Shown here one piece after another: positions 1 to 4,940 of a DNA stretch of 6,255 nucleotides. The stretch spans positions 1 through 6,255 of the forward strand of contig JABGTQ010000240.1 of the NCBI GenBank assembly GCA_018647025.1. The letters are read 5' to 3'. Source of the DNA: Nitrospina sp. (GTDB lineage: Bacteria; Nitrospinota; Nitrospinia; Nitrospinales; VA-1). Both the position numbers and the translations under genes were made by a program. Below the pieces are notes generated by a model, which was not told the DNA's origin, made no database searches, and saw only the letters and a program-made list of their open reading frames with translations. Positions within the stretch are counted from its first letter, which is position 1. Each line of letters opens with the position of its first letter.

Positions 1-402
1 CAACAAGCTGAAGCGGATTCGATGTTGAATACTCCTCCGACGTATACGCTCTATTTGGCGGGTTTGGTCTTCAAATGGCTGAAAAAACAAGGGGGGCTTT
101 CCGCTATGGCAAAATTAAACGAAAACAAGGCCAATAAATTGTATGCCGCTATTGATAATTCAATTTTCTATAGTAATCCCGTGGAAAAAGCTTCGCGGTC
201 TTGGATGAATGTGCCATTTGTGTTGGCCAATGCCGACTTAGACAAGAAATTTTTAGCAGGTGCTGAGGATGTTGGGTTAACCACCCTAAAAGGTCATCGT
301 TCAATCGGAGGAATGCGAGCGAGTATCTATAATGCTATGCCTGAAGTTGGCGTTGATGCTCTGATTGATTATATGAAGGATTTTGAAAAGCATAAGGCCT
401 AA
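1..402 (+). CDS. serC: phosphoserine aminotransferase, C-terminal part (5' truncated by window edge)
   Basis: SerC is a PLP-dependent enzyme that converts 3-phosphohydroxypyruvate plus glutamate to phosphoserine, the second step of serine synthesis; it also acts in pyridoxal phosphate synthesis in many proteobacteria. The reading frame is open from base 1, giving the last 133 residues of a family usually about 360 long. Visible hallmarks are [18 protein letters not shown] near the start, [11 protein letters not shown] in the middle, and [17 protein letters not shown] near the end; the last holds the conserved Arg that contacts the substrate carboxylate in known SerC structures. The PLP lysine lies upstream of the window. 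The ATG at base 22 is internal, because the residues before it (QQAEADS) already match the family. The tail ends in a charged DFEKHKA, much like E. coli SerC. No clear terminator follows. serA is next on the same strand, 255 bp away. Confidence 0.96.
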   Translation, partial: QQAEADSMLNTPPTYTLYLAGLVFKWLKKQGGLSAMAKLNENKANKLYAAIDNSIFYSNPVEKASRSWMNVPFVLANADLDKKFLAGAEDVGLTTLKGHRSIGGMRASIYNAMPEVGVDALIDYMKDFEKHKA

Positions 403-419
403 GAGTTATATTTTGATCT

Positions 420-563
420 ATGGCTATTTATGTTATTTGTCTGATTCATTGATGTCATCATCGCTATTTCAGCTTTAGAAATGGTGCTAAAAAAATGGGA
501 CATCATGTCACTTTAGGGAAAGGTGTCTCGGCAGCACAAGAGATTCTGTTGGAAGGTTATTGA
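420..563 (+). pseudogene. possible degenerate gpsA fragment (glycerol-3-phosphate dehydrogenase)
   Basis: This stretch has no intact gene, but one frame carries residues that resemble the central part of NAD(P)-dependent glycerol-3-phosphate dehydrogenase (GpsA). After an in-frame stop at 450-452 it reads CHHRYFSFRNGAKKMG, then HHVTLGKGVSAAQEILLEGY, then TGA at 561-563. Typical GpsA proteins have GLGDL..TC, then SRN(R)..G..LGKG.S..EIL, and an EGY/EGV just after; the order and spacing are similar, with a few inserted and lost residues. Just before it, GAT CTA in one frame followed by ATG GCT in the next (about 414-425) could be the GDLMA part with one base lost. No dinucleotide-binding N-terminus or C-terminus is present. 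This is resemblance judged by eye over about 35 residues, so chance similarity cannot be excluded. Confidence 0.35.
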
Positions 564-566
564 TTT

Positions 567-657
567 TTGTTCAATACGTGTAATGAAATATCTTTATCAT
601 AAAACAACCTAACGTAATTATCTTTATAAAAAATATATAAATTATGGGAGTTATAGA
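567..657 (+). promoter_or_regulatory. AT-rich serA leader with direct repeat and Shine-Dalgarno
   Basis: This is the region immediately upstream of serA. A GGGAG at 646-650 lies 7 nt before the ATG at 658 and decides that start. Several -10-like hexamers occur (TATCTT 589-594, TATCAT 595-600, TATAAA 625-630). The best -35-like hexamer is TTGTTC at 567-572, 16 bp before the first of these. The 9-mer TATCTTTAT occurs at 589-597 and again at 619-627, 30 bp apart, and each copy is preceded by ACGT and a TAA (ACGT at 576-579 and 612-615). That could be an operator repeat or simply low-complexity sequence. The gap from serC suggests serA has its own promoter, but no single promoter stands out. Confidence 0.35.
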
Positions 658-2238
658 ATGAAAGTTCTTGTTGCAGATAATCTTTCAAGCTTAGGAGTCG
701 ACATACTCAAACAAGAGTCCGGAATCGATGTGGACGTCAATACTGGTTTGCCCAAAGAAGAACTGATAAAGATAATTTCTTCTTATGAGGGACTAATCGT
801 CCGCAGTGCAACCAAGGTTACCTCTGATGTAATCGAAGCGGCCACAAATCTTAAAGTTATCGGACGAGCTGGCATTGGGGTAGACAATATCGACGTAGCT
901 GCAGCAGGGAAAAAAGGTATCATTGTCATGAACACCCCAGAAGGTAATGTTATCACCACTGCAGAGCACGCAATGGCGCTCATGCTGTCAATGTCTCGCA
1001 ATATTCCGCAAGCACGGTCTATGCTCAAAGATCAGAAAACCTGGGCCCCAAAAAAATTTATGGGGAAAGAGCTTCACTGCAAAACATTAGGAATTGTCGG
1101 TTTGGGAAGAATCGGAACTATCGTTGCTCACCGTGCGAAAGGGTTTCACATGAAAGTTTTAGTTCACGATCCTTTTATATCCAAAGAATATGCTGAAAAA
1201 GTTGGTGTAGAAGTCGTTGACCTTCCTGAACTTTTAAAACAATCTGACTATCTCTCCTTGCACACCCCCTCACTGGATGGAAAGCCTTTACTTAGCACTA
1301 AAGAGTTTAGTATGGCTAAACCTGGAATTCGGATAGTAAACTGTGCGCGTGGTAATCTCATTGATGAAAGTGCACTTATCGAAGCAATCAAAACAAAGCA
1401 AGTAGCGCAAGCTGCGCTCGACGTATACGTTAAAGAGCCATTATCTCCAGATAGTCCCTTACTAAACTTTGATGAAATTATCTGTACCCCTCATCTAGGC
1501 GCATCGACCGAAGAAGCTCAGGAAAAAGTTGCGATAGCAGTTGCTAATCAAATTGTTGATTATCTTAAAAACGGGAATATCAGTAATGCCGTCAATATGC
1601 CATCAATTGATGCCGATACCCTGAGTAAAATCCAGCCTTATTTGAAGCTAGGAGAAGATTTGGGGATATTTGTTTCTCAGCTTTTAGATGGGCCTCTAAC
1701 TGGCGTGGAAGTTCAATACAATGGAGAAGTGGCAGAACAACGAATCGATGCAGTCACAATATCTGTTTTAAAAGGGCTTATCACAAGAAATATTGAAGGT
1801 ATCAATATGGTCAATGCCCCTTTTATAGCAAAAGACCGGGGAATTGAAGTCAAGGAATCTAAAAGCACCGAAGTCCACCAATATACAAGCACTATAACGG
1901 TTACCGCAAAAACTAGTGAAGGGGAACGCAGTGTAACAGGTTCGGTCTTTGGAAAAGGAGACTCAAGAATTGTCCAATTTAATGAGTTTCATTTTGAGGC
2001 TGTGCTTTCAAAGTACATGCTTGTGCTTACCAATATGGATGTGCCGGGAGTTATAGGAAAACTCGGAAGTGTTTTAGGAGCCAACAGCATTAATATTGCT
2101 GGATTCCATTTGGGTCGAATTAAAGAAGGGGATAAAGCAGTTGCCGTTGTCAATATTGACTCACAACCCGATAGGAAAACGATTGATGCCCTGAAAAAAA
2201 TAGAAGGCATCTTAAATGTTAGCATTGTTCTCTTGTGA
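658..2238 (+). CDS. serA: D-3-phosphoglycerate dehydrogenase, long form with ACT domain
   Basis: SerA oxidises 3-phosphoglycerate to 3-phosphohydroxypyruvate with NAD+, the committed step of serine synthesis, in the cytosol. The 526-residue length fits the long (type 1) form. Order: N-terminal substrate-binding part (about 1-100, with RSATKVT at 50 and GRAGIGVDNID at 69-79), Rossmann NAD-binding part (about 100-285, GLGRIG at 148-153), the intervening ASB domain (about 318-450), and a C-terminal ACT domain (453-526, LVLTNMDVPGVIGKLG). The catalytic triad is present: Arg231 in NCARGNLID, Glu260 in VKEP, and His279 in TPHLGAST. The ACT domain is the usual site of serine feedback inhibition in long forms that are regulated. 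The start has a GGGAG 7 nt upstream. It follows serC on the same strand, so the two consecutive pathway enzymes are neighbours, though the 255-bp gap argues against tight translational coupling. It converges with the parvulin gene on the other strand. Confidence 0.97.
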   Translation: MKVLVADNLSSLGVDILKQESGIDVDVNTGLPKEELIKIISSYEGLIVRSATKVTSDVIEAATNLKVIGRAGIGVDNIDVAAAGKKGIIVMNTPEGNVITTAEHAMALMLSMSRNIPQARSMLKDQKTWAPKKFMGKELHCKTLGIVGLGRIGTIVAHRAKGFHMKVLVHDPFISKEYAEKVGVEVVDLPELLKQSDYLSLHTPSLDGKPLLSTKEFSMAKPGIRIVNCARGNLIDESALIEAIKTKQVAQAALDVYVKEPLSPDSPLLNFDEIICTPHLGASTEEAQEKVAIAVANQIVDYLKNGNISNAVNMPSIDADTLSKIQPYLKLGEDLGIFVSQLLDGPLTGVEVQYNGEVAEQRIDAVTISVLKGLITRNIEGINMVNAPFIAKDRGIEVKESKSTEVHQYTSTITVTAKTSEGERSVTGSVFGKGDSRIVQFNEFHFEAVLSKYMLVLTNMDVPGVIGKLGSVLGANSINIAGFHLGRIKEGDKAVAVVNIDSQPDRKTIDALKKIEGILNVSIVLL

Positions 2239-2243
2239 GATTA

Positions 2244-2262
2244 AAAATACAAAAAGTATTTT
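2244..2262. terminator. weak AT-rich hairpin between convergent serA and parvulin genes
   Basis: A perfect 7-bp inverted repeat (AAAATAC at 2244-2250, GTATTTT at 2256-2262) with a 5-nt A loop begins 5 nt after the serA stop. Its position in a 113-bp convergent gap suits a shared transcription end. The stem is nearly all A-T and no long U-tract follows on either strand, so it may be weak or not functional. No better hairpin was seen in the gap. Confidence 0.3.
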
Positions 2263-2351
2263 CACTTAAAAACCTCGGGAAATGAATGAGAAACATCGAC
2301 TTTCATCCTCACGTTTATTTTTTTCGTCGCTTCTAGAAGTTTAGATTATTT

Positions 2352-2948
2352 TTACTTTCCGCTATCCTCTTGAACCGACTCTTCTGATGGTTTTTCCCCA
2401 CTGTCCTTTAATTCTTCTACTTCTTGCCCAAATACCATAGCAATAATTTTATTTGTCTCATCAAGGCCAAGTATATTATAAACGGCATTTGCTGACTTAA
2501 AATGAGGGCTGGTAAATAAGCTGAGAACTTTTTTGCTTGAATAACCAAGCATCATAAACTCATGAGCATAGTTCTCTGCAACGAGGCGTAAAGTACCCTC
2601 ATCTGCATCCTCGTCACCTGTGGGAGGACCTGCATCAGGATCTATATCATCCTGTACTTCATATACATAGATAATATGATAGCCGAATTCTGTTTTTACC
2701 GGCCCAATGATTTCTCCTTCATTTGCCGAGAAAGCAGCAACTTCAAATGGGCGTACCATTGCACCTTTACCAAACCAACCAAGGTCTCCGCCCCTTTTCT
2801 TTGATGGGCACTCGCTAAACTCCTCAGCTAATTTAGAAAACTCCTCACCATCGTCAATCTTCTTTTTTATTTTCTCGGCTAATTCCTTGTTCCCAACCAA
2901 AATATGCCTAGCTTGCACCTTTTTAACTTTTCTTTCTTTGTTAGCCAT
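2352..2948 (-). CDS. cytoplasmic parvulin-type peptidyl-prolyl isomerase with extra C-terminal helical tail
   Basis: The 198-residue protein begins with a PpiC/rotamase domain (about 12-98) that would catalyse cis-trans isomerisation of X-Pro bonds. Family marks are ARHILV (13-18, active-site-type His15), SECPSKKRGGDLGWFGKG (45-62, with the conserved Cys47), MVRPFEVAAF (64-73), and TEFGYHII (86-93, His91). There is no signal peptide or lipobox, so it should be cytosolic, like E. coli PpiC and unlike SurA or PrsA. After an acidic, proline-containing linker (99-117) comes a segment (about 118-175) predicted helical, with YAHEFMMLGYSSKKVLSLF and NAVYNILG, which parvulins normally lack. The end is acidic and low-complexity. 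The ATG has AGGGA (2956-2960) 7 nt upstream. It is the last of the leftward gene run, 75 bp after the SEC-C gene stop; I saw no clear promoter in that gap. Confidence 0.9.
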   Translation of the reverse strand: MANKERKVKKVQARHILVGNKELAEKIKKKIDDGEEFSKLAEEFSECPSKKRGGDLGWFGKGAMVRPFEVAAFSANEGEIIGPVKTEFGYHIIYVYEVQDDIDPDAGPPTGDEDADEGTLRLVAENYAHEFMMLGYSSKKVLSLFTSPHFKSANAVYNILGLDETNKIIAMVFGQEVEELKDSGEKPSEESVQEDSGK

Positions 2949-3023
2949 TTAAGATTCCCTATTTAACGAGACAGCATTCAGTTCAAAAAATAGATCCATC
3001 AAAGCATTGCCTCAACAATCCAA

Positions 3024-3860
3024 TTAGTTTACTTTACCAGCGCAGCATTTTTTATATTTCTTTCCTGATCCACAAGGACATAAATCATTAGGCTTTACCT
3101 TATCTTCAAAAACAGGCACTTTTGGGCCTGTTTTTAATAAATCTTCCCCCATTGACTTTCCTTGCTTGTATCTTTTTTTGAAAACTTCAAAAAGATTAGG
3201 GAAGCTCTGATTCAATCCCAAAAGAATATTGGTCTCTTTAGCATCTAATTTACTATCAGCTTCACTTCTCTTGTCCTCATCAAAATGGTACGTATATGTA
3301 AAAATAGGTTTGAGGTTTTTATCATCTAGCGCAAATGGATAAAACACCAATTTTACATCGCGATTATCAATTCGCGGATCGAGCTCATAGCTATCCTCAG
3401 AAAAATATTTTTCTTCTTCACATGAAAAATTAAGATTCTCACTATTCTGGGGGAAATACTCCATATAATTAACATATCTCCCTGGCTCAAGAACAAGATA
3501 AGATTTCGGATCTTTTTCTCCGAAAGCCTTTGCCTCTGTGTATCTCTGCTTAAATAAAACTAAGAGCTCTTTAGGAAGGTTTTTAACAAACCCTTTTATG
3601 ATTTCAGATTGGACCTTAGTATATTTTTTTTGATTTGGTAATTGTCCCTGAGTCTTATCAAAGTTAAGCAAAAAGGAGATTTGGTTACTTGGATCATCCT
3701 GTTGAGAAAACGATACGGTGACATGCTGGCAGTCACAAAAAGGATTTGTGCAGTAAAAATCCTCTAGAACATAGGTGTGCTCGTAATCCTCTTCCTCAAA
3801 CCTGTACGGGATAATCGAGTTTAGGCTTTCCTGCTCATTGATGACTCTATATGACTCGAT
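3024..3860 (-). CDS. SEC-C motif (zinc-binding) protein of unknown function, probable ATC start
   Basis: The protein ends in a classical SEC-C motif, CPCGSGKKYKKCC, with cysteines spaced C-x-C-x8-C-C. SEC-C is the zinc module found at the end of SecA, where it binds SecB and the ribosome, and also in many otherwise unrelated proteins. From the TTG at 3669-3671 the protein is 215 residues, but the frame stays open upstream to a stop at 3885-3887. The extra 63 residues look genuinely coding: YVLEDFYCTNPFCDC carries a C-x4-C-x-C cluster (Cys37, 42, 44 of the long form), a pattern I recall from SEC-C-containing hypothetical proteins. No ATG, GTG or TTG lies in this extension. An ideal AAGGAG (3868-3873) sits 7 nt before the in-frame ATC at 3858-3860, giving a 278-residue protein. 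Two similar helical segments (about 96-115 and 221-239) share F-K-x-R-Y and a G-E. No signal peptide is seen. Function unknown. Confidence 0.8.
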   Translation of the reverse strand: MESYRVINEQESLNSIIPYRFEEEDYEHTYVLEDFYCTNPFCDCQHVTVSFSQQDDPSNQISFLLNFDKTQGQLPNQKKYTKVQSEIIKGFVKNLPKELLVLFKQRYTEAKAFGEKDPKSYLVLEPGRYVNYMEYFPQNSENLNFSCEEEKYFSEDSYELDPRIDNRDVKLVFYPFALDDKNLKPIFTYTYHFDEDKRSEADSKLDAKETNILLGLNQSFPNLFEVFKKRYKQGKSMGEDLLKTGPKVPVFEDKVKPNDLCPCGSGKKYKKCCAGKVN

Positions 3861-3867
3861 GACGCTT

Positions 3868-3873
3868 CTCCTT
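3868..3873 (-). promoter_or_regulatory. strong Shine-Dalgarno (AAGGAG) that points to an ATC start codon
   Basis: On the minus strand the sequence TAAGGAGA lies 7 nt before the in-frame ATC at 3858-3860. No ATG, GTG or TTG in any frame lies within the next 15 or so nt, so this site would otherwise serve no gene. It is the main reason for placing the SEC-C protein start at 3860 rather than at the TTG at 3671. Confidence 0.6.
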
Positions 3874-3897
3874 AAAAAGGTAATTTACCAAAATTAC
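3874..3897 (-). terminator. hairpin plus U-tract after the DUF1566 genes
   Basis: Read on the minus strand, a perfect 7-bp stem (GTAATTT and AAATTAC) with a 4-nt TGGT loop occupies 3897-3880 and is followed by C then five T at 3878-3874. It begins about 10 nt after the stop of the last DUF1566 gene and ends one base before the SEC-C Shine-Dalgarno. The layout is that of an intrinsic terminator, but the stem is AT-rich (two G-C pairs), so it may allow read-through or act as a processing site or attenuator. Confidence 0.4.
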
Positions 3898-3907
3898 TAT
3901 CCATTGT

Positions 3908-4357
3908 TCAGTCTACATCACGGACAGCTCTGATAGTGTCTTTTGTAATATCTTCTTTATGATTACTATTTGCATGGCCATATCTGAAATAAAAAATACA
4001 TGCTGTTCCGTGAGGACGTTCATCCGAAGTCCAAGTAGTGAACCCCCCCCCTGGAGAAAAAGTTGGATCAATATAAATTTCAAATCGATCCATGTCACGT
4101 ATATAAACATCCTCATCGAACAAACTCTCAGCTTCCTCCATGTTTGGCATTCGCCAATTCACATAACCTGCAAATTTTTTATTATTGAGATCCTTTATAT
4201 AGTCTTGTGCCATGAACCAATTAGTCCATTTACTAGTATCTTGATAAGCATCCGTCTGACTCCACATCAATTTGTTTTCTTTATCAGTAACCGTACCATC
4301 ACCATTGTCACAAAACCGTTTTTCATCCGTCAATGCTAAATCTCCTTCGAGTGTCAT
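3908..4357 (-). CDS. single-domain DUF1566 (Lcl C-terminal) protein
   Basis: The 149-residue protein is essentially one DUF1566 domain, the fold named after the C-terminal domain of the Legionella collagen-like adhesin. Hallmarks in order: CDNGDGTVTD (16-25), LMW (30-32), WTNW (44-47), KKFAGYVNWRMP (60-71), SPGGGFTTWTSDE (101-113) and IRAVRD (142-147). All the family landmarks are intact, making this the best-preserved copy here. No signal peptide or lipobox is present, so it is probably cytosolic. No strong ribosome site precedes the ATG (only a GAG about 12 nt upstream), and a 36-bp gap separates it from the preceding gene, which suggests co-transcription. Codons 103-105 are GGG GGG GGG, a G9 run that could slip. 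Biological role unknown; in Lcl the domain binds ligands such as glycosaminoglycans, which cannot be transferred to an intracellular protein. Confidence 0.9.
   Translation of the reverse strand: MTLEGDLALTDEKRFCDNGDGTVTDKENKLMWSQTDAYQDTSKWTNWFMAQDYIKDLNNKKFAGYVNWRMPNMEEAESLFDEDVYIRDMDRFEIYIDPTFSPGGGFTTWTSDERPHGTACIFYFRYGHANSNHKEDITKDTIRAVRDVD
4043..4051 (-). repeat. G9 homopolymer within a DUF1566 coding region
   Basis: There are nine consecutive C on the plus strand, so G9 on the coding strand, encoding the Gly-Gly-Gly of SPGGGFTTW. Loss of one G would move translation into a frame that stays open to a stop at 3913-3915, giving a protein of similar length without the TWTS and RAVR motifs. 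Gain of one G would reach a TGA at 4022-4020 within eight codons. It is the longest G/C run in the window and unusual for AT-rich DNA. Confidence 0.9.
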
Positions 4358-4393
4358 CTTAATTATCTCAAATAGCCTGAAATTTAAATTAAA

Positions 4394-4852
4394 TCACAAA
4401 AGACCGTCTTCTTTAAGAATGTCCCTGACCAGTCGACTAGCACCGCGAGACGTTCTATAAGCATCATCAAAGGTAGTAACACCCTTGCGAAATCCAAAGC
4501 GTATTGCCTGAACTTTATTTCTCACTTCACTGGTCCAGCATAAAAAACAAAAACCTGCGCTAAAGATCTCATCTACGGGAACTTCTTGGCCCATATGATC
4601 TTTATTCGAATGTTTTTTGTCATACAGACTCTTAGCTTCCAAAGTACTCGGCATACGCCAGTTGCTATAACCTGCATATTTTTTTTTATTTAATTCTTCG
4701 GCGTAGTCACGTACCTGAATCCAACTCATCCATTTGTTCGATAATTGATAGGTATCGTATTTCATCCAGACCAAGCCCTTAGAGAGTTCAATAATAATTC
4801 CTTTTTCTCCCTCTTTGAACCTTGCTTGATCTACTGTAATTTCTTCAGTCAT
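4394..4852 (-). CDS. divergent single-domain DUF1566 protein
   Basis: The protein has 152 residues. It keeps the core of DUF1566: LVWMKYDTYQ (27-36), KWMSWIQVRDYAEELNKKKY (40-59), GYSNWRMP (61-68), EAKSLYD (72-78), CWTSEVR (105-111) and RLVRD (140-144). It has lost the NGDGTVTD stretch that normally opens the domain, where it reads EKGIIIELSKG instead. A cysteine-containing FCFLCW (101-106) replaces the usual G-G-F-x-x-W. No signal peptide is seen. The start is well supported: AAAGGA (4859-4864) lies 6 nt before the ATG. It sits 88 bp after the tandem DUF1566 gene and 36 bp before the next copy, all on the same strand. Function unknown; the divergence suggests a different ligand or partner from its neighbours, or relaxed constraint. 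Confidence 0.88.
   Translation of the reverse strand: MTEEITVDQARFKEGEKGIIIELSKGLVWMKYDTYQLSNKWMSWIQVRDYAEELNKKKYAGYSNWRMPSTLEAKSLYDKKHSNKDHMGQEVPVDEIFSAGFCFLCWTSEVRNKVQAIRFGFRKGVTTFDDAYRTSRGASRLVRDILKEDGLL
4679..4687 (-). repeat. A9 homopolymer within a DUF1566 coding region
   Basis: A run of nine T on the plus strand encodes the Lys-Lys-Lys of NKKKYAGY (AAA AAA AAA). A one-base slip would frameshift the protein about one third of the way in, before the WRMP motif. Such A runs are much commoner in AT-rich genomes than G runs, so significance is modest. Confidence 0.85.
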
Positions 4853-4940
4853 ATCTATTCCTTTGGGGATATCTAGCCTGGCCTACATAACTTAAATTTT
4901 AAATACTATTTTTTTCAAACACAAACCAAGCTCTGCCAAA

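Noticed and set aside
22..24. ATG as the serC start
   Set aside because: It is in the middle of a conserved SerC segment; the frame continues to the window edge.
2330..2339. Perfect palindrome CTTCTAGAAG in the convergent gap
   Set aside because: It has no loop and no U-tract, and a single 10-bp palindrome is not enough to call a terminator or operator.
2949..3023. Promoter for the parvulin gene in the gap after the SEC-C gene
   Set aside because: A TTGTTG with an 18-bp spacer to TCTATT can be picked out on the minus strand, but the match to a -10 is poor and not distinguishable from chance.
3669..3671. TTG as the start of the SEC-C protein
   Set aside because: It lies inside a longer open frame with a cysteine-rich segment that looks coding, and a better Shine-Dalgarno lies upstream of the ATC at 3860. 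It remains the fallback start.
3913..4116. A 67-residue minus-strand frame overlapping the DUF1566 gene
   Set aside because: It has no family resemblance or ribosome site; it matters only as the frame that would be entered after a one-base loss in the G9 tract.
3959..4339. A 126-codon plus-strand open frame opposite the DUF1566 gene
   Set aside because: It is the complement of well-supported coding sequence, with an implausible Ile/Ser-rich composition and no recognisable motif.
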